From the NCBI RefSeq assembly GCF_014647635.1, contig NZ_BMPO01000007.1, forward strand, positions 124,001 through 188,000: DNA of 64,000 nucleotides. Direction: 5' to 3'. This DNA is from Pseudomonas matsuisoli (GTDB taxonomy: Bacteria; Pseudomonadota; Gammaproteobacteria; Pseudomonadales; Pseudomonadaceae). Below the pieces are notes generated by a model that made no database searches, had not been told where the DNA came from, and was given only the letters and a program-made list of their open reading frames with translations. Shown here piece by piece: positions 44,201 through 51,400 of the stretch (its first letter is position 1; each line of letters opens with the position of its first letter). The translations under genes were made by a program, and so were the position numbers.

Positions 44201-46290
44201 GCGTGGAGCTCACACGCATGCAAGTCATGCAGAAAGCGATCCGCGAGATGCTCAACAGCTACGACGACATCGGGACCGTGAAGGTCGCCGTCGCTTCCTT
44301 CTCGGACAAACTCGACAGCAGTGCCAAGTACACCTGGATGAGTGTCACCGATGCACTGACGGTCATTAACAACCTGACGGCTACCGGCGGTACGAACTAC
44401 GACTACGCACTGAGCAACGCCCAGCTCGCCTGGAACGCATCAGGCAAACTAACTGGCGATGTACAAAACGTCTCGTACTTCTTCTCCGACGGCTCGCCAA
44501 CACTGTCCAGCCTCTATCCAACCGTGAACAACGCGGTCAATGGCAAGAACGTGTTCAACTCGGGCACGGCGACCGACGTTAGCTTGGGCGACGGAATCGA
44601 TGCGAGCGAAGAAGCGGATTGGATCAAATTCCTGAGCGCGAACAAGATCGACTCCGTAGCGCTTGGCTTGGGCACAGATGTAAGCCAAACGTATCTGAAT
44701 CCAGTTGCCTATGACGGGCGTACAGGGACGGACATCGACGCGGTCGTCGTGACGGATCTGAACAACTTGTCTCAAGTCGTCGCAGGCACCATCACGATGC
44801 CGCTTTATCAGGACAGCATCATCGCGGGCAGCGCTACCGGTACATCGTCCTTCGGCGGCGACGGTGGCTACGTGAAGTCGATCGTCATCGATGGTGTTAC
44901 CTACACGTATAACGCGACAACGGGCGCTCTGACTGCCTCGTCTGGCACGGCCGGAAGCAATTACTTCTATAACAGCGCCGACCACACGCTGACGGTAACG
45001 TCGAAGCTTGGCAGTACCTTCGTCATGGATATGGACGACGGCACCTACAAGTACACCTCCAAGGCCAATAGCTTCGGCACCGACAAGTTCACCTATACGC
45101 TCAGCGACGTCGACGGGGACACGGCGAGCAACACGTTGAACTTCAACGTGGTGAGTGGCCTGAGCGCCGCGGTGGACGATCGCATCATCACCAACATCGC
45201 GAGTACGTCATCGACCAGTCTGACCCTGTCGGCGGACGTGCTGATGGCCAACGACATTGCGAAAGACGGCCGGACTATCAGTACTGGTGCGATAACGGTA
45301 AATACAGCTGGATGGAACAATTTCAATGATTTCGCTCACGCGACTACTGTTCCATCTAAAACATACGCAAACACCGCTGCTTTCACCGTCAATCGAAGCG
45401 ATCTTTCTACAGTTGCAGGAACCGATACCGCCGCACTGAATGTTATTGGAACCATTGCCGCGGCAGGATCAGGAACGTTCGCAACCGACACCATCACGAT
45501 CCGCCTCAAAGCTGGAGAAACGCTGTCGCTATATGACGGCAATAGCAACATCAATCTTAGCTATATGAAAGCAGGCGGCAGCAGCTATACCTCACTAGCG
45601 GACGGAGGCACGATTACCGCTAACACCGACTCTGACTATCTCGTGAAGGTTGGCAACAACACGAACAGCAATCAGAGCTATACGCTGTCGATGAGTATTG
45701 ATTACGCAGGTACGGGCACTGGAAGCTACACGCTCAAGGACAGCGGCGGCGATACCGACAATGCGGATGTATCCGTCAACTTCCAGTACGGTCAGACACT
45801 GACTGGAACTGTCGGCAACGACACCCTCATCGCCAACGACACCGCTACCACGCTTAACGGCGGTAAAGGCGACGACGTGCTTTGGGGAGGCAAGGGTAAC
45901 GACATCCTCAACGGCGGCGAGGGTGACGATATCCTGCGCGGCGGTCTGGGCGATGACACCCTGACAGGCGGCGCGGGACGCGATACGTTCCTTTATCTGA
46001 AAGGCGACGTTGGTAAGGACACCATCACGGACTTCAAGGTCAGCGAGGGTGACACGCTGGATCTACGTGATTTGCTTATAGGCGAGAAGGATTCCACCAT
46101 CGACAACTACTTGAAAGTAGAGACTTCGGGCGGGACGTCGACGATCAAGATCAGCACGACGGGCAACATCGCGACAAGCTCGGACGCCTCTATCGTGTTG
46201 AAGGACGTCGATCTGACCACCTACGGTTCGACCTCTTCGGACATCATCCATAAGCTGATCGATCAGAACGTCATCAAAACCGACCATTGA
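13906..46290 (+). CDS. lapA: Giant LapA-type RTX adhesin, 10,794 residues
   Basis: A single open frame of 32,385 bases, near 1.1 MDa by rule of thumb. The start at 13906 ([19 protein letters not shown]) aligns with the LapA N-terminus; a TTG six codons earlier is in frame but lacks a ribosome site. Parts in order: LapA-type retention module (1-105), TAAG cleavage motif (106-109), Thr/Pro-rich linker (about 165-184), about 88 VCBS/cadherin-like domains in several classes, PA14-like domain (about 8785-8957), more cadherin-like domains, a second PA14-like domain (about 9618-9767), von Willebrand A domain (about 10075-10295), an odd-composition segment, RTX nonapeptides (about 10649-10695) and a type I secretion tail. 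It would be exported C-terminus first by the divergent operon and displayed for biofilm attachment. Cysteine appears absent from the repeats. No frameshift is seen. Confidence 0.92.
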   Translation: MSSLVGVVSRIVGQVYVIGLDGVRRALIEGDRIMAGEEIVTGADGAVSITLADGRTLDMGRDSQWVASDAGAGSTSLATADPNTDIEALQQAIAEGQDPTQVLDPTAAGQTTGGGSAGGSHSIVNLSLTAARVAPNVGYVTIGLPNARAADEQRVGTTADSSTQGTTTPVTPTTPTTPTTPNTPAEITGDIAGNTQEDVVYSASGLLVVNDPDAGQSSFVAQTGTAGTYGVFSITNDGRWVYTLTNAAPNVQALAQNQQVTETFTVRSADGTTQTITVTVQGTNDVPVVSAAARSTGENTAFDGRVPTATDVDTGDTVARYDVVRDLGTGNGTLTFNADGSYRFEPGTDFDSLAAGQTRQVTFTYTATDSNGGVSAPATVTITVIGADDAPVISSGTGAVVERTQPSIDGQLSASDVDNPALAFNAGTVNGAYGQLQVAADGRWTYTLDSRADVLTAGQRTSEVISVRLNDGSTTTVTVNITGTNNAASISGQDSGRVVENTAATLTSSGTLRVSDVDLGENVFRPGAGAYKGTDTPLGSLTITTDGQWTYQVTNGAVQYLNAGETRTETFTVTSADGTATHDITVVIVGVNNAAVIAGDLAGQVQEDGTLVSSGALTVSDADASQNSFQAQTGTAGAYGSFSLATNGTWTYTLNNAAANVQALREGQSVQEVFTVRSADGTAKQVTVTVIGANDVPVVYADARTTTENAVLDARVATPTDIDSGDRIVAYQIVDNLGAGNGSVTLNNDGSYRFNPGTDFDALAQGQSRQVTFTYTATDAAGGISAPATVTITVTGTNDAPVIAAVGPLAVNEGGVTVSGQLSATDVDQPAGTPLVFTTSNPAPAGFELAQNGAWSFDPSNTAYNHLPAGTKLVLDIPLTVTDALGATSTTTLQVTITGTNDLPVANADINETGQNQAITVGATSGVLSNDTDADDGTVLRVSEVNGAAANVGTGITGSNGGTFVLNADGSYSFNPGTAFNSLGANQSATTQVRYTVSDGQGGTATSTLTVTVNGANDAPTVAAALSAPATEDGARVSLDLLQGASDPDAGTTLSVIGLPATLPAGVTYNATTHTLTLDPTDAAFQNLAEGEQRPVVVNYTVSDGQGGTVAQSATFIVTGTNDAPVIDTVAPRDVLEGDATIRDQLTASDVDQPAGTPLAFSTTASDAGFSLQPNGTWSFDPSNRAYDSLAAGTKLVLNIPLTVTDALGATSTTTLQITVTGTNDVPVARADVNTTGENDALSVDAANGVLSNDTDVDDNTTLTVSAVNGNAGSVGQAITGSTGGTFVLNADGSYRFNPGTAFDSLAVGQQATTQITYSVSDGQGGTASSTLTITINGTNDAPTVASALSAPATEDGQPVSLDLLTGARDVDTGDTLSVINLPATLPAGVTYDPVTHRLTIDPSNAAYQNLAAGEQRPVVVNYTISDNHGGTVTQSATFLVTGTDDAPIISVGTGTVVEQTQPSISGVLTATDADNPTLAFNPGTVAGAYGSLSVDTNGNWTYALNGNADSLRAGQTASDTLTVTLNDGSTTTVTIGITGTNNAATITGQSLGQVEQNNATPTLTANGQLNVSDVDTGENVVRPDSVTFQGNGAPLGQLTISPNGSWTYSVPNESVRFLDANETRVERFTVTSADGTATQTISVTIVGTADAPLIGGDTAGSTLEDRVTTTSGQLTIEDADAGQSSFVAQQNAPGTYGSLTLGTNGSWTYTLNNAAANVQALKATDRVVDSFTVTTADGTTRTIDVTVLGTNDAPVAVNDNAAVIQGGTTAPASVLGNDTDIDRDTLTVTDVRTGAESATGTAGSLGTALNGAYGQLTLNADGSYTYVANNAARLPANVTGQDRFTYTISDGQGGTDTAELVITVTGSNDVATISGNAFGQVTEDATPTTLTTSGELTVSDVDTGENVFNTGNVSYQGATGTTNGVGTALGTLTITAAGTWTYNVSNAAVQYLGAGETRTEVFRVTSVDGTATQDITVVIRGTNDAAVITGDDRGAVAEDGTLVAEGTLIATDADAGQNSFQANTVTTTYGSFTVGTNGAWTYTLNNASPAVQALVATDRLTETFNVQSADGTVHQVVVTIDGRDDTPVIAGVDTATITEDAAVLTVGDRLTVSDPDAGQSSFQAQTNTQGTYGRFSIAADGTWTFTLDNASTQVQALAQGQSVSDTFNVRTADGTLHQVVVTVNGSNDLPSVSSASSATDQNTAITGQVPVATDTDTLDTITGYGLVTGLGPNNGTLVFNTNGSYTFTPGRDFDALAAGDSRQVTFTYTATDNHGGVSAPATVTITVTGTDDLPVISTGSGSVVEQTEPSASGVLTATDVDNPNLAFTPATVGGNYGSLIVDARGNWTYTLDSRADSLIAGQSVSDTITVRLNDGSTTTVTLDITGTNNAASITGQATGDVLEDSAAPTLSTSGTLVVRDVDTGEAVFRTGSVVYQGSDSALGQLTITANGQWTYNVANSAVQYLGAGETRTEVFRVTSADGTATQDITVTITGTNDAAVIGGDITGTAQEDLKTVTSGQLTISDADAGQENFQAQTDTQGTYGSFSVGTDGRWTYTLDNTSTRVQALAQGQSVSDTFNVRAADGTLQQITVTIDGTNDLPRVSNDSRTTEENTPIIDGRVPAAADVDAGDTIVSYQVVNGLGVNNGSLTFNSDGSYRFNPGTDFDALAAGASRQVTFTYTATDSNGGVSAPATITITVTGTDDLPVISTGSGTVVEQTQPSISGQLTATDVDNPALAFNAGTLNGTYGGLVVNADGTWTYTLNSNADRLTAGQQVTDSVTVTLNDGSTTTASIGITGTNNRAVIGGADQGEVTEDGTQRTSGTLTISDADAGEATFVAQPATDGTYGRFTVDANGAWSYQLNNAAANVQALVSGQRVTDSFTVTSADGTTHQVTVTINGADDAARIGGSDSGSVTEDGTLTTGGTLSIVDPDADQAVFVAQPSTAGTYGTFSVGTDGVWSYALNNSAANVQALISGQRVTETFTVTSADGTTHQVIVNVNGADDIAVISGTRTGEVTEDAAVSTVSEQLTVSDPDAGQAVFQAQTQSTDYGTFTLTEGGRWTYALNNASPSVQALAQGQSVQESFTVRSADGTAQTVTVTVKGSNDVPVVSGTSVTTEENTPVSGNVPTPTDVDAGDTIAAYTLVRDLGTGNGTLSFNSSTGAFTFTPGRDFDSLPAGESRDVTFTYTATDSNGGVSLPATVTIRVTGTDDLPVISVGSGDVIESTSPSASGQLSATDVDNPNLAFVPGTLNGSYGSLVLDATGKWTYTLDERADPLTAGQTANDTITVTLNDGSTTTVTLGITGTNSNAVITGDDQGRVAEDGTTVASGNLAVDDSDAGQAEFQPQSGVTNAYGTFTINAAGNWTYTLNNASPAVQALVTGQQVVQTFTVASVDGTPHQVRIVIDGQDDRAVIGGVDSGAVTEDGTTRVGAQLTVTDPDANQAAFAAQTSTTPQGTFTLATNGTWSYTLNNSAASVQALGQGQSVQESFTVRTVDGTTHIVTVTLNGTNDVPVVSAQTAETGENTVLQGVVPTATDIDTGDRITGYQLATGVGAGNGTLTFNADGSYRFDPGTDFDALAAGATRTVTFTYTATDANNGVSQPATVTITVIGTDDAPVISSGAGSVIEQAQPSASGTLTATDVDNPNLAFVAGTVQGNYGNLVLGTNGQWTYTLDGRANALTANQNVTDTVTVRLNDGSTTTVTVAITGSNNVASISGDTTGLTKEDTTVTASGKLDVTDADAGESRFQVQPGTAGTYGTFSVNESGAWTYTLNNAAANVQALAQGQSVSETFTVRSADGTAQQVTITVQGTNDVPRVTDVSDATTGENTVLEGVVPSATDIDTGDLISSYQLATGVGAGNGTLTFNANGTYSFNPGTDFDALPAGGSRTVTFTYTATDSNGGVSQPATITITVTGTDDLPVISTGSGTVVEQTQPSISGQLTATDVDNPALAFVDGTLSGSYGSLVVNAAGQWTYTLDSRADALTAGQAASDVITVTLNDGSTTTVTVGITGTNNAAVITGDFVGNVQEDVRTAASGNLTATDPDAGQNSFQPQVNTAGTYGQFSVNSTGAWTYTLNNSAANVQALAQGQSVQETFTVRSADGTTQQITVNVLGTNDVPAVTASSESTSQNTSFNANVPTASDLDTGDTIASYQVVNGLGSGNGALTFNSNGSYSFNPGNDFNALGVGQTRQVTFTYTATDNNGGVSAPATVTITVTGTNDTPVVRDATVTTEENTVLSTQVPAATDVDSGDTIVGYQLVSGVGANNGTLTFNPNGTYSFNPGTDFDALPAGQSRTVTFTYSATDSNGGVSQPATITITVTGTDDLPVISTGSGNVVEQTQPSISGQLTATDVDNPALAFNAGTVSGNYGNLTVDARGNWTYTLDGRATALAGGQSVNDRITVTLNDGSTTTVTVGITGTNNAAVIDGVATGAVTEDLDVTAQGTLVSTGSLTISDADTGEARFTAGTATPNQTGTLGVLTITENGTWTYSVANGDVQYLGAGQTKTETFTVTGVDGTSKTIEVTITGTNDAAVITGNAGGTVTEDTDVNTANNLVSTGNLSVTDADTGEARFVPTSAAPVGTGVLGSLTITPTGTWTYSVSNDAVQYLGAGETKVERFTVATADGTTQTIEVTIVGTNDAATISGNALGDLTEDRNVDAANNLVSTGSLSVSDADQGQNQFNTSSVAFTGASGATNNVTAALGSLSINAAGSWTYSVSNDAVQYLNAGETRVETYTVASADGSATQTITVRINGTNDAAVISGQTTGGVTEDSGVTAGKLVSTGMLTSTDADVGQANQFTPGTASAPTGTLGSLVIGSDGAWTYSVANDAVQYLGAGVTKVETFTVTAIDGTPQTISVTITGVNDAAVITGVDTGRVTEDTDVTTGGNLISSGSLSISDADTGEASFRPGTATASAGTLGNLSINSEGAWTYSVANSAVQYLGAGVTKDETFTVTGLDGTTKTLTVTIVGTNDAAVITGAATGTVTEDRDVNADGKLVSGGTLSITDVDTGEASFRPGAAIAAPGTLGSLSIDSNGAWSYSVANNAVQYLGAGETKVETFTVTSVDGTTKTIEVTITGTNDAAVITGNAVGGVTEDRDVSTDGNLISSGNLSITDADSGQAAFTIGNATPVGNTLGTLSITAGGAWTYSVSNAAVQYLAAGENKVEQFTVTAVDGTSKVIEITITGTNDEARISGNPVGDLTEDTNVDTAQNLVATGSLTVSDVDTGENVFNTGSVVFNNATGATNNNAGALGSLSITANGTWTYTVANGAVQYLNAGETRVETFTVTSKDGTASQVITVTLHGTADTAVITGNARGDVTEDQGADTANRLATTGSLNVSDADAGQSAFNTGSVAYTGATGTTNGVTTALGNLSITANGTWTYTVDNARVQYLNANETRTETYTVASADGSATQTITVVIHGTADAATITGNASGSVTEDTAINAGRLNTEGTLSVSDLDAGQSVFNTGSVTFTGATGTTNGVATALGSLSIDAAGHWSYSVSNNAVQYLGAGQTRTETYTVASIDGSATQTITVVINGTNDAAVISGDTSGVVTEDRNVNAGGYLVSTGALTSTDADVGQAGVFTAGTATPAAGTLGTLVINSAGAWSYSVANADVQYLGAGATKVETFTVTAIDGTPQTITVTITGTNDVPTIGGDNVGSVTEDTRLQESGTLTIADADRGESVFAPQAAVKGTYGTFNVDANGRWTYDLDNGDAKVQALKAGQQVTETFTVVSADGTASQAVTVTINGTNDAASISGTRTGDVVEDGTRTASGKLDVTDVDTGEAGVAPRTDVPGTYGSFSVAANGSWTYTLNNVATNVQALTAGQRVTDTFTVTSIDGTASRSVVVTITGTNDQASISGNATGAVTEDTGVSSGKLTTTGTLTVSDVDTGENVFQTGTVTYRGTDTPLGSLTITAGGNWTYTVDNSKVQYLGAGESRTETFTVTSADGTATKDIVVTVNGTNDIPTIGGTASGVATEDVKTSATGTLTISDADAGQSAFIAQNATTGTYGNFSVNAGGVWTFTLNNSAANVQALKGGQVVTETFNVVSADGSVSTPVTITITGTNDVPVIGGVATGETTEDGTTQARGTLTISDADTGESSFLAGNSTGSYGSFSVAADGTWTYNLNNSAANVQALAAGQKVYDTFTVTSFDGTATQVVTVTINGTNDAAVIGGNASGAVTEDLDVDNGRLISTGALTVTDVDAGQAGFVEGNGTPVGTGTLGNLTIAANGSWTYSVDNSRVQYLAAGQEKVEQFTVRTSDGTTQVISVTITGTNDVPTIGGTTVGVTTEDVKTSATGTLTINDPDAGQSSFQAQSGATGTYGTFSVGNNGAWTYNLDNSATNVQALKAGQQVTDSFTVVSADGTGRQTVTVTINGTNDAATITGNASGTVTEAGGLNNATAGTPSASGTLTVSDVDTGEAAFQAPASASLNGTYGTFTFNASTGAWTYALDNNRGATQALTAGQAVHDTLTVTSLDGTAMQVIDVTVNGSNDTAVIGGTATGAVTEAGGINNGTAGSPSASGTLTVTDVDAGQSSFQAPASTSLNGTYGTYTFNATSGAWTYTLDNSRAATQALTAGQTAHDTLTVTSLDGSATRVIDVTVTGSNDNAAISGTATGAVTEAGGINNGNAGAPSATGTLTVSDVDAGQATFQAPAAASLNGTYGTFTFNTGTGVWSYTLDNSRTATQALTEGQIAHDTLTVASADGTATQVIDVTVTGANDTAVIGGTSTGTVTEAGGLNSGTEGTPTANGTLTISDADAGQASFQTPAASTLNGTYGTYTFNATSGAWTYTLDNSRAATQALTAGQTVHDTLTVTSLDGSATRVIDVTVTGSNDNAAISGTATGAVTEAGGINNGTSGTPSATGTLAVSDVDAGQATFQAPAAASLNGTYGTFAFNTGTGVWTYTLDNSRSATQALTAGQVVHDTLTVTSADGTASQLIDVTVNGANDNATIRGTATGTVTEAGGANNATAGSPNASGTLTVSDVDAGQATFQAPAAASLNGTYGTFTFNTATGAWTYTLDNSRSATQALNANQVVHDTLTVASADGSATQLIDVTVNGSNDNATISGTATGNVTEAGGVSNATAGTPTANGTLTVSDVDAGQATFQAPAASTLNGTYGTFTFNTATGAWTYTLDNSRSATQALNANQVAHDTLTVSSADGTASKVIDVTVNGSNDNATISGTATGSVTEAGGINNGTAGSPTANGTLAVSDVDAGQATFQAPATGTLTGTYGTFTFNTTTGAWTYTLDNSRTATQALNANQTAHDTLTVTSADGTATQVIDVTVNGSNDNATIAGTATGNVTEAGGINNGTAGTPTANGTLTVSDVDAGQATFQAPAAGTLTGTYGTFTFNTTTGAWTYTLDNSRTATQALNAGEAVHDRLTVTSADGTASQVIDVTVNGSNDNATIAGTATGSVTEAGGINNGTAGTPTANGTLTISDVDAGQASFQSPAAASLNGTYGTFTFNATSGAWTYTLDNSRSVTQALKAGDVVHDTLTVSSTDGTASKVIDVTVNGANDNATIGGTASGTVTEAGGVNNATTGTPDASGTLTVSDVDTGEAAFQAPASASLNGTYGTFTFNAGTGAWTYKLDNTRAATQGLNANQTAHDTLTVTSADGTATKVIDILVNGSNDNASISGTAIGTLTEDSNVNAANNLVTTGSLTVTDVDTGENVFNTGSVTFTGASGTTNGVATALGTLSITASGTWTYTVSNDAVQYLGAGQTRTETYTVKSADGTATQTITVTVNGTNDVATISGNAAGTVTEAGGADNATAGTPTASGTLTVSDADVGQSTFQAPASGSLNGTYGTFTFNSGTGAWTYTLDNSRSATQALNAGQTVHDTLTVTSADGGTTRLIDVTVNGSNDNASIGGTATGAVTEAGGINNGTAGSPTASGALTITDVDAGQAAFQTPASLNGTYGTFTFNATSGAWTYTLDNSRSATQALNANQVVHDTLTVASVDGTASKVIDVSVTGSNDNATISGTAAGSVTEAGGINNGTAGSPTANGTLTVSDVDAGQATFQAPASASLNGTYGTFTFNAGTGAWTYTLDNSRTVTQALTAGQVVHDTLSVTSADGTATQVIDVTVNGANDNASITGTATGTVTEAGGVDNATAGTPNASGTLTVTDVDSGQSGFQTPTSLNGTYGTFTFNATTGTWSYALDNARTATQALKAGDVMHDTLTVTSTDGTATQIIDVTVNGANDNATIGGTATGTVTEAGGINNGTAGTPTANGTLTVTDVDAGQAGFQTPASLAGTYGTFTFNATSGAWTYTLDNSRSATQALNAGQTVHDTLTVTSTDGTATKVIDVTVNGSNDNATISGTATGAVTEAGGINNGTSGTPTANGTLTVTDVDAGQAGFQTPASLAGTYGTFTFNTGTGAWTYALDNSRGVTQALTAGQTVHDTLTVTSTDGTASKVIDVTVTGANDNASISGTAVGSVTEDTAVNASNSLVTSGNLTVTDVDTGENVFNTGSVTYTGASGVTNNVATALGTLSITAGGAWTYTVDNAKVQYLGANDSRVETYTVKSADGTATQTITVTINGTNDAAVISGTSTGGVTEDLNPTAANTLVSSGTLTISDADVGQAAFAAGTGMPVGTTLGSLTIAANGTWTYTVDNAKVQYLSSGDSKVEQFTVSSVDGTRQVITVTVSGTNDAPVTNATSASGDEDTLIAVRLSGSDVDGTVASFKLTSVANGTFYSDAAGTQVITNSTAIAATGNGATVYFKPTQDWNGSTSFQYTATDNKGATGAAATGTINVAPVNDAPDAIDDSYLNAATTLSGLRAEYFAYNEGSSLDGANLTTIAQVRAFMALKGQPDSTFIASNPSYTYISGNLGTPGKLATFLGSDAASLNSTTQKSGSDAIVHMTGQIQLQAGTYTFSVRADDGYQILIDGKQVAAVDAIQSPATKNETFTIDTSGTHTIEILYWDQGGEAIFQPTLQFGSGAFQPLSAYTLTQTLSTVEDAPLSIKASDLLKNDVDIDGDTLTVTSVTNISGGHGTAVLKDGYVIFTPDANYNGPASFQYTITDGKGGYDTATVTLYVTAVNDAPVASALTVNGNEDTVIAVNLSGTDVDGTVTSFKLTSLAANGTFYSDAAGTQALTTSSVITASNNGATIYFKPNQDWNGSTSFKYTATDNAGQVSTVASGAINVAAVNDAPVARDDIGAVTQQATLNVSNAANGVLANDTDVEGDTLTVVGIRTGAESATTGTTTGSVGSSLIGTYGTLTLNANGTYTYVANDATKALPQGVTAKDVFTYTVSDGQLTDTGALTITITGTNDVASISGTVSGTVTEDTKLSTTGNLIVTDADTGEAAVTAQSNVTGTYGTFSVTSAGVWTYNLNNAASNVQALKAGQQVTDTFNVTSVDGTATKTITVTIVGTNDAAVISGTASGSVTEDTGVTSAGTLVASGTLTSTDVDAGEAGMFSTTVVPAAGTLGTLTMNANGAWSYNVSNNAVQYLKQGETKVESFTVSAIDGTTKVISVTIVGTNELPETNDVRVTGNEDTMIAVNLSGSDPDGTVSSFTLTSLGANGTFYADAAGTTVLSANAVINATNNAATVYFKPNTNWAGTSSLQYASTDNNGGKDATPATATISVAAVADAPTIGLSGNGVTSSKLLLETFSITTLGTNGNGANPATMQAAIDAATPASTGTTTAANNGNVAAGTGTHLSGYLYLEAGKTYTFSGTGDDSVRVLIGGTVAAEGTWATTSGAIRGTTYTPTTTGYYTFDLYHHNQAGAGNYALNLSVNGSTATAFNSTNFNIIQNISEVDSAQVNRSSTLLGSDGQGNGYYAVYGMNSGDEDTPIRLSKVVAALTDTDGSESLKVTINSIPVGTTITDGTNTLTATTGNTSVDVTGWNQSKLTLTTKLDYNGTFNLIATATSTEGSNGSTASTSVTIPVTVYAVNDAPVINTGSSTLAVAVSEEGLAGGNTDTVGSTSTNDTTNSPTATGKIVATDVDGDTLSYTLTAPTNTLTSGGATVTWSGSGTSTLIGTANGVEVIRASIGSNGTYTVTLSKGLDHPVAGVEDVVSLNLGVTVSDGKLTTNTTVTVSIEDDSPVANSATVKMEQGAIGTNVLLILDTSGSMAEGSGVYANGVELTRMQVMQKAIREMLNSYDDIGTVKVAVASFSDKLDSSAKYTWMSVTDALTVINNLTATGGTNYDYALSNAQLAWNASGKLTGDVQNVSYFFSDGSPTLSSLYPTVNNAVNGKNVFNSGTATDVSLGDGIDASEEADWIKFLSANKIDSVALGLGTDVSQTYLNPVAYDGRTGTDIDAVVVTDLNNLSQVVAGTITMPLYQDSIIAGSATGTSSFGGDGGYVKSIVIDGVTYTYNATTGALTASSGTAGSNYFYNSADHTLTVTSKLGSTFVMDMDDGTYKYTSKANSFGTDKFTYTLSDVDGDTASNTLNFNVVSGLSAAVDDRIITNIASTSSTSLTLSADVLMANDIAKDGRTISTGAITVNTAGWNNFNDFAHATTVPSKTYANTAAFTVNRSDLSTVAGTDTAALNVIGTIAAAGSGTFATDTITIRLKAGETLSLYDGNSNINLSYMKAGGSSYTSLADGGTITANTDSDYLVKVGNNTNSNQSYTLSMSIDYAGTGTGSYTLKDSGGDTDNADVSVNFQYGQTLTGTVGNDTLIANDTATTLNGGKGDDVLWGGKGNDILNGGEGDDILRGGLGDDTLTGGAGRDTFLYLKGDVGKDTITDFKVSEGDTLDLRDLLIGEKDSTIDNYLKVETSGGTSTIKISTTGNIATSSDASIVLKDVDLTTYGSTSSDIIHKLIDQNVIKTDH
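14221..14232 (+). other. Predicted LapG cleavage motif TAAG (residues 106-109)
   Basis: Codons ACA GCC GCA GGG encode Thr106-Ala107-Ala108-Gly109, preceded by VLDP and followed by a Gly/Ser-rich stretch ([13 protein letters not shown]). LapG, a periplasmic cysteine protease, cuts LapA after a TAAG/PAAG-type site at nearly the same residue number. This places the adhesin among c-di-GMP-regulated, releasable adhesins. Confidence 0.8.
14458..27180 (+). repeat. Mosaic of about 41 VCBS/cadherin-like domains in the adhesin
   Basis: Each unit is about 95-118 codons and ends in a GTND/GTNN/GTDD-type motif. Three main classes recur. Class A is ...TEDG...[13 protein letters not shown]...[15 protein letters not shown]. 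Class B is ...ENT...ATDVDTGDT...[14 protein letters not shown]...[19 protein letters not shown]. Class C is [20 protein letters not shown]...[18 protein letters not shown]. The order A-B-C is repeated many times, with classes D, F, G and H interspersed. Confidence 0.8.
16303..18243 (+). repeat. Tandem duplication of a three-domain module (about 970 bp)
   Basis: Three consecutive domains of distinct classes (one beginning APVI..., one with GVLSNDTD, one beginning [15 protein letters not shown]) at 16303-17274 are followed by the same three classes in the same order at 17275-18243. The two copies are 972 and 969 bases. These classes do not form such a triplet elsewhere in the gene, so the simplest explanation is duplication of the whole triplet followed by divergence. 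Confidence 0.75.
27181..30870 (+). repeat. Block of 11 consecutive class-D adhesin domains
   Basis: Eleven tandem domains of one class, each with a VTED...[17 protein letters not shown] start, an [17 protein letters not shown] core and a GTND end. They are uninterrupted by other classes, unlike the mosaic before (14458-27180) and after (30871-33069, seven mixed A and D domains). The uniformity indicates local tandem expansion. Confidence 0.75.
33070..39213 (+). repeat. Array of 17 near-identical 342-bp (114-residue) class-E adhesin repeats
   Basis: Seventeen units contain VTEAGG, then [47 protein letters not shown] and [13 protein letters not shown], and end in [12 protein letters not shown]. 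Thirteen are 342 bases. Four (units 13, 15, 16 and 17) are 336 bases through loss of two codons after the FQ(A/T)P motif. Unit lengths plus one 354-base foreign domain add up exactly to the 6,144-base span. Confidence 0.9.
36832..37185 (+). repeat. Class-D domain interrupting the class-E array
   Basis: A 118-residue class-D domain ([20 protein letters not shown]... ending GTNDV) sits between class-E units 11 and 12. It closely resembles the class-D domain that follows the array at 39214-39564; both share [23 protein letters not shown] and [18 protein letters not shown] or near variants. Confidence 0.85.
40258..40776 (+). other. First PA14-like domain of the adhesin
   Basis: About 172 residues beginning [14 protein letters not shown], with [20 protein letters not shown] followed by [14 protein letters not shown], and later [20 protein letters not shown]. 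The pattern L-x-A-x-Y-F, then F-S-V-R-A-D-D-G-x-x-I-x-I-D-G, is that of PA14 domains, which often bind glycans in adhesins. It is flanked by cadherin-like domains at 39889-40212 and 40795-41070. Confidence 0.7.
42757..43206 (+). other. Second PA14-like domain of the adhesin
   Basis: About 150 residues with [20 protein letters not shown] followed by [18 protein letters not shown] and [20 protein letters not shown]. The arrangement of a D-D-S-V-R-V-L-I-G strand and a later Y-H-N-Q-A-G turn resembles PA14-type domains fused to RTX adhesins. It has little direct similarity to the first one, so ligand preference may differ. The call is weaker than for the first. Confidence 0.55.
44128..44790 (+). 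other. von Willebrand factor A domain of the adhesin
   Basis: About 220 residues starting [15 protein letters not shown]; Asp10084-Thr-Ser-Gly-Ser is the D-x-S-x-S metal-ion-dependent adhesion site. The Thr of [12 protein letters not shown] and the Asp of [10 protein letters not shown] supply the remaining expected MIDAS positions. Such domains near the C-terminus of LapA/MRP-type adhesins mediate protein or surface binding. Confidence 0.85.
45850..46290 (+). other. RTX nonapeptide block and type I secretion C-terminus
   Basis: About six glycine/aspartate nonapeptides ([45 protein letters not shown]) bind calcium and drive folding after export. They are followed by [20 protein letters not shown] and a final hydrophobic [11 protein letters not shown], matching the C-terminal target region of T1SS-exported VCBS proteins. 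Confidence 0.9.
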
Positions 46291-46296
46291 ACCTGT

Positions 46297-46325
46297 GCCC
46301 CGCCACCAACCGGTGGCGGGCGTTT
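46297..46325 (+). terminator. Hairpin terminator candidate after the adhesin gene
   Basis: A perfect 9-bp stem CCCGCCACC (46299-46307) / GGTGGCGGG (46312-46320) with an AACC loop begins 9 bases after the adhesin stop. Only a weak T-run (GTTTA) follows, so it may be a weak intrinsic terminator or an mRNA-stabilising hairpin; some read-through into the next gene is possible. Confidence 0.6.
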
Positions 46326-46344
46326 AGCGATAAAGGGGCAAACC

Positions 46345-46683
46345 ATGTTCTACGTTGAGCGTGATAGCGCAGGCCACTTGGCACGCGTCGAAGCATTACC
46401 GTTCGATGGCATGACCGAGATACTGGCGTCCGACTCCCAGGAAGTCGCCACCTGGCAAGCCAGCCGGAGTGCGGAGTCGAGCCTGGAGAAATTGAAATCC
46501 AGTGACTTGGAGATGGTTCGGGTCTTGGAGGACTTGATTCAGACGTTGATCAGCAAAGGCGTCATCATGATCACCGATCTGCCACCCGCCGCGCAGACCA
46601 AGCTGCTCAACCGCCGTCAGGCGCGGGAAAATCTGGGCGGGATCCATCGCTTAATCAACGACGACGAGCGAGGTTTTTTTTAA
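46345..46683 (+). CDS. Conserved small protein of unknown function
   Basis: A 112-residue acidic soluble protein with no signal peptide or membrane span. The start at 46345 has AAGGGGC upstream. The N-terminus MFYVERDSAGHLARVEALPF and the central LKSSDLEMVRVLEDLIQTLI then SKGVIMITDLPPAAQTKLLN resemble a small Pseudomonas family often labelled 'tryptophan synthase beta-like', a label with no clear functional basis. It is not a tryptophan synthase: it is far too short and has no PLP lysine motif. It lies 54 bases after the adhesin, on the same strand, converging on chpC. A stem ACGAGCG/CGCTCGT (46664-46670 / 46689-46695) spans its stop codon with an eight-T run inside the loop, possibly a terminator. 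Confidence 0.7.
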   Translation: MFYVERDSAGHLARVEALPFDGMTEILASDSQEVATWQASRSAESSLEKLKSSDLEMVRVLEDLIQTLISKGVIMITDLPPAAQTKLLNRRQARENLGGIHRLINDDERGFF

Positions 46684-46776
46684 CCCCGCGCTCGTAGGCG
46701 GGTGCAACACGCGGCGCTTGGGCTGTCAGGGCGTCTTCAAGCGGGTTTTACCCGCTTTACCGCTCAAGCTCGATCC

Positions 46777-46804
46777 TGTAGGAGCCCATCGGGCTGCGAT
46801 CAGC
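46777..46804. repeat. REP-like element between convergent genes
   Basis: TGTAGGAGCCCATCGGGCTG followed by CGATCAG matches the family seen at 20-206, with an AGCCC/GGGCT palindrome. A partial second copy (CATGGGCGATCAG) follows at about 46806-46818. The gap 46684-46925 otherwise holds GCGGGTTTTACCCGC at 46741-46755 and no gene. Confidence 0.6.
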
Positions 46805-46880
46805 TCATGGGCGATCAGGCCTGGCGGGCAACGCTGAACCAGGGCGCATGCGCAGGAGCGCGGGTCTCTTTCCAGCCGCG

Positions 46881-46930
46881 TCTAGGGCCTGTTGACGTTT
46901 CGCTCGCGACCGCGACAAAACGCCCCTAGA
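46881..46930. repeat. Element with GGGCCTGTTGACGTTTCG core at the chpC end
   Basis: TCTAGGG (46881-46887) and CCCTAGA (46924-46930) are inverted ends of a 50-base element whose inner part reads GGCCTGTTGACGTTTCG...CGACAAAACG. It overlaps the chpC stop codon. A related element follows gshB at 60161-60220, so it is a repeated family in this genome, perhaps acting as a terminator. Confidence 0.5.
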
Positions 46931-47390
46931 TCAATCCCTCATCCTCGAGCAATTGCTCGAGCGCGGCCAGATCCGGGACCTTCACGACCTCGCCGCCAAT
47001 TTTCGCAGCACCCAATTCCAGTGGCTCCAGAGGAACATCTGCCGATTCAAGGTTCTGCTCGACGCGTATCGACCTCGGGATGCCTTGCAGCAATACGGCC
47101 AGAAACTTCACATGTTCCCGCTCGCCTAGCGCGTTGATCACCGCGACCCGGCAGCGGTCGTGTATCACGGGTTTCGAGCCGCTGGCCGCCTCGAACGATA
47201 GGAGCGGCAGACGCAAGTCGCGCCATTCGACCTGCCCAAGGTACCAATCGGGACCACTGACCGCGCCCCGCGTCGGATGGTAGGACACCAACTCGGCCAT
47301 CGACACCTGCGGGAGGATCAAGGTTCGATCGGCCAGCGGCATCAGCAAGGTCATCAGGTTGGCAGGCAAGGCGCGAGTGGTTTGGCTCAT
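46926..47390 (-). CDS. chpC: ChpC, CheW-like adaptor of the Pil-Chp system
   Basis: A 154-residue cytoplasmic protein with a CheW fold. Recognisable parts are a first strand pair LMTLLMPLADRTLILPQVSM, then WYLGQVEWRDLRLPLLSFEA (the G-x-x-x-W/R-x-x-x-x-P-L turn of CheW proteins), then REHVKFLAVLLQGIPRSIRV. ChpC is the second CheW-like protein of the pathway and may link additional chemoreceptors to ChpA. Its start overlaps the chpB stop by four bases (ATGA), so it is the last gene of the minus-strand operon. chpD and chpE, which follow chpC in P. aeruginosa, are absent here. Confidence 0.85.
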   Translation of the reverse strand: MSQTTRALPANLMTLLMPLADRTLILPQVSMAELVSYHPTRGAVSGPDWYLGQVEWRDLRLPLLSFEAASGSKPVIHDRCRVAVINALGEREHVKFLAVLLQGIPRSIRVEQNLESADVPLEPLELGAAKIGGEVVKVPDLAALEQLLEDEGLI

Positions 47391-48406
47391 GAAGCCTCCT
47401 GTTTTCCGAATCGATCAACCAAATGAGCCATGAAGGCTTCGGCAAGCTCACGAGGCTCTCCACTGAAGGCGACTTGGCCGGTGGCCCGCGCGCTGTCAGG
47501 CAGCGCAGGGCAAAGGCACGTTTCCCCGCGCTGCGCCCATATTTGCGCATCTTTGCGGCGCGCGTAGGGAAGCGACGCGCTACCGTCGCAGCCGGTACCG
47601 CTGAACAGGATGACACCTGTCTTGCCGCCAAAATGCTGCACGAGGTTGAGCACGGTCTGGTCAATGGACGGATTGTAGGGATCCTGCCAACCTGCCGCGG
47701 ACAGGCGAATTCGACCGTCATCGTGGAAGTACATGCCCTGCGCGACCGGAACGATCGTCACCTCCCCGCATCGAATCGGCTCACCGTCGCTCGCCTGTTT
47801 TACCGGCCATTGGCTATGGCGCGCGATTGCTTCCGCCAATTCTGCCTCATGGCCAGGTTGCATGTGCTGGGCATAGATGAAACCAACGGGCAGACCGCCG
47901 GGCAAAGCATCGAGAAAGGTTTTGACCGCCTGCGGCCCGCCAAGCGATCCCGCCAGCAACCAGACCTCGTTCGCCGGCTCGCCCGCTTGCAGGGGCATCG
48001 CTGCAAGCTCGACGGGAAGCGGAAGTCGCTCGGGGCGGTGACCTTCGTTGACCAGAACTTCCAAGCTCGGCGCTACAGCCTGACTCGCATCGCCAATGAG
48101 CTTCTTGAGCTTGCCGAACAGCCGCTTCTCCCATATCGGGTATTGTTCCGAATGACGCTCCGGCGCCTGCCCCTCCCCATACAGGACCGGTGCGTCAGCC
48201 TGCTGGAGAAGCGCGTCGATCAGCGGGGAATCTTCGGCGAGCGCAAGGTCCACCAGCCAAAGATCGACACTGCTGTCCGCCAACGTTTCCTCATCCAATC
48301 TCGAGGGGCTGCTGTTCAGCACCACCTGATAGCCGTTACTGGTCAAGGCTTGCTGCAATGCACCGCGCTGCAGGGACGTGTCGGCCAGAATTGCGACACG
48401 CGCCAT
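47387..48406 (-). CDS. chpB: ChpB, CheB-type methylesterase
   Basis: A 339-residue protein. The start at 48406 (MARVAILADTSLQRGAL) is preferred because AAGGA lies 8 bases upstream; ATG at 48421 and GTG at 48427, the latter overlapping the chpA stop, are alternatives. The N-terminal ~120 residues form a degenerate receiver-like domain (LADT, LWLVDLAL). The C-terminal CheB esterase domain has the nucleophile Ser154 in AGSLGGPQAV, a His in IYAQHMQPGHEAEL and the Asp in FSGTGCDGSASL. It would remove methyl groups from PilJ glutamates. Its natural partner, the methyltransferase PilK, is missing from the cluster, so the methylation cycle depends on another CheR or is broken. Confidence 0.87.
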   Translation of the reverse strand: MARVAILADTSLQRGALQQALTSNGYQVVLNSSPSRLDEETLADSSVDLWLVDLALAEDSPLIDALLQQADAPVLYGEGQAPERHSEQYPIWEKRLFGKLKKLIGDASQAVAPSLEVLVNEGHRPERLPLPVELAAMPLQAGEPANEVWLLAGSLGGPQAVKTFLDALPGGLPVGFIYAQHMQPGHEAELAEAIARHSQWPVKQASDGEPIRCGEVTIVPVAQGMYFHDDGRIRLSAAGWQDPYNPSIDQTVLNLVQHFGGKTGVILFSGTGCDGSASLPYARRKDAQIWAQRGETCLCPALPDSARATGQVAFSGEPRELAEAFMAHLVDRFGKQEAS

Positions 48407-48423
48407 GGATTGTTCCTTCATGT

Positions 48424-51400
48424 TCACGATTCCGTAGGGTGATCTTTCAGCGGATGCGCGCTTGGATGGCTTCCGACCAGGCTACGAATGCTGGCTAGAA
48501 GCGTGCTCTCCTGGTAGGGCTTACCCAGGTACTCATTTACACCAATGGCCAAAGCACGCTCGCGGTGTTTTTCACCTGTACGTGATGTGATCATGATGAT
48601 CGGTAGGTCTTTCAAGCGAGAGTCATGGCGGACCAGCGTAGCCACCTCGAAGCCATCCATACGGGGCATCTCGATATCCAGCAACATGATGTCGGGCTTG
48701 CGTTCCTGAAGCTGCGTGATGGCGTCGACCCCGTCTTTCGCCGTAATGACATGCATGCCGTTACGTTCGATCAAACGACCGGTCACCTTGCGCACCGTAA
48801 TGGAATCGTCGACGACCATGACCAGGGTCGGTCGGTCCACGGCATCGCTTTGCCGTGGCGACAGCAAGCCATGGCGCGCCTGGGGCAGTGCACGCGTATA
48901 GCGGGCGCGGATGGTTGCCAGCAGGTCGAGAATCACAACGACCCGCCCATCACCCAGAATGGTCGCGCCGGACAAGCCAGCGACCGAAGCAAATTGCGGC
49001 CCAAGGCTTTTCACCACGATTTCCCGTGAGCCGGCGAGTGCATCGACCTGAACGGCCACCGTGTGTTCGCTCGAACGTACGAGGATGACCGGTAACGGCA
49101 GGCTCTGCCCCACGAGTTTGGGGTGCTGCCCGTTTTCCAGCAGATCCCCCAGATACGTCAGCTCATATTCCTGACCGGCGTATGCGTACTTCGGCGACTC
49201 CATGCCGTAGAGCGCTTCGAGCTCATAGGGCGAGATACGAACGATACCTTCCACGGTGTTGAGAGGTACGGCGTAGGTATCGTCGCCCGACCGCACCATC
49301 AGGGCACGGTTGACCGATACCGTGAATGGCAAGCGAATCAGGAATCGTGTGCCCTGACCAGCAACCGAATCGATACTCATCGATCCACCGAGCTGCTTCA
49401 CCTCCGAATGCACCACGTCCATACCAACGCCACGCCCCGAAATCTGCGTGACCTTGTCGGCGGTCGAGAAACCGGATTCGAGGATGAATTGCAGCAATTC
49501 CTGATCGCTCAGCGTCGAGCCTTCATCGATCAAGCCACGTTCGATCGCTTTGCGCCGGACGGCATCCAGCGGAATGCCCCGACCGTCGTCGCTGAGCGTG
49601 ATGAGGATGTCGCCGCCCTCTCGGGCCAAGGTCAGCCGGATCTGTCCTACCGCGTCTTTGCCCGCCGCAATCCGTGCTTCTTGAGGTTCCAAGCCGTGGT
49701 CCACGGCATTGCGCAGCATGTGCTCCAGCGGAGCCACCATGCGCTCCAGCACCGTACGGTCAAGTTCGCCCTCGGCGTTGCCGATGGAGAATTCGACCTG
49801 CTTGTTCAGCTCGGCGGACACCTGCCTGACGATACGACGCAGCCTCGGCACCATCCGTTCGAAGGGCACCATGCGCGTACGCATCAGCCCTTCCTGCAGT
49901 TCGGTATTGACCCATGCCTGCTGCTGCAGCAGCGTCACGGCATCGCGATTACGCGTGGCCAGTGTTTCCTTGAGGTCCAGCAAGTCGGACGCCGACTCGA
50001 AAAGCGACCGCGACAGCTGCTGGAGCTGCGAATAACGGTCCATTTCGAGCGGATCGAAGTCTTCGTAACCCGCACGCTCGCTTTCGGCCTGGTAGCGGCT
50101 GAGAATTTGCGCCTGGGTCTCGGTATCCAAACGACGCAACTGGTCACGCACTCGCTCGATCGTGGCGTCCATTTCGCCCAGCGTAAACGCGAAGTCGCTG
50201 ACTTGCTGTTCGACGCGTCCACGGAAGATCGACGTCTCGCCCGCCAGGTTGACCAGCCCCTCCAACAAATCGGCGGGCACCTTCACCGTTTCCCGCGACG
50301 TGCGTCGTGAAGCCAACTCCTGCGCGACTTCGGTCGCCCGTTGCATGAACGGCAACACCACATCGGCGTCCTGCGCGGGCGCAGGCTCGACCGCGGCAGT
50401 CAGTAACGGTTTGTCTTCGAGAAGAGGCTCGGATGCGACGTCAATCGCTGGCGCTTCATCCTGCGCCAGACGCTCGCGCAGCTGCCGCAATTCGACGGCC
50501 AGCTGCTCATAGCCTTCCTGCATCTTGAGCACGCTGTTGTCGAGCATCGGACCAGGCTGGATATCGCCTTCGGCAAAGGACTGCTCGAGCGAATGAGCAA
50601 GGTCTCCCAGTCGGGTCAGGCCAGCAAGGCGCGCACCGCCCTTCAAGGTATGCAGAACGCGGAGGATTTCCTCGACCGGCTCAGTTGCGCTTCGGTCGGA
50701 TTCCCACCGCGCGATCGCGGCGTCCATTTCCTCGAGCAGGTCGTCGCCTTCTTCCAAGAAGATGTCGAGGATCTCTTCGTCGCTCTCTTCGTCCCAGGCC
50801 GGCGCCACATCCGTAGCGGCAGGGCTGCGGAACACAGGCAAGGTCACCGGGCGCGAACGGAAATCCCGAATCGCGTCGAAGACCGCAAGGTACGCCGGCC
50901 ACTCGGACGTGTTGACGCATGCATCCAGCATGTCAACGAGGCAGTCGTGGCAACGGTGCAATAGTTCGAACAGCGCGGGCGAGGCGGTCGAACGCGCGGC
51001 GCCAACGTCGCTGTAGATCGACTCTAGTTCATGGGCCAGCTCGGCAATCGGTCGGACGTTGGCGAGACGTGCACCGCCTTTGAGGGTATGCAAGTCGCGC
51101 TGCTGGGCGACCAGCAGGTCGCGGTTCTCGGTATCCCCCAGCCACTGCTGCAACCGCAGCGACAGCCCATCCACCAGGTCGCGCGCTTCGTCGACGAATC
51201 CGTTCAGCAACTGTTCCTCGGACGCTTCCGCACCCTCGACCGGCAATTCGGCGCGGACGCCAGGCACATCGGTTTCGGACGCCAACTGGCGTACCGTAAG
51301 AATGTGCTCGATGAGCGAATCAGGATCAGCTAGCGGATGGTCACCCTGTAATTGGTCAAGCTGTAGAGACAGATGATCGTGGCAATCTTCCAACAATTGA

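Noticed and set aside
46345-46683. Annotation as tryptophan synthase beta subunit
   Set aside because: 112 residues, no PLP-binding lysine or GGGSN motif, and no trp genes nearby.
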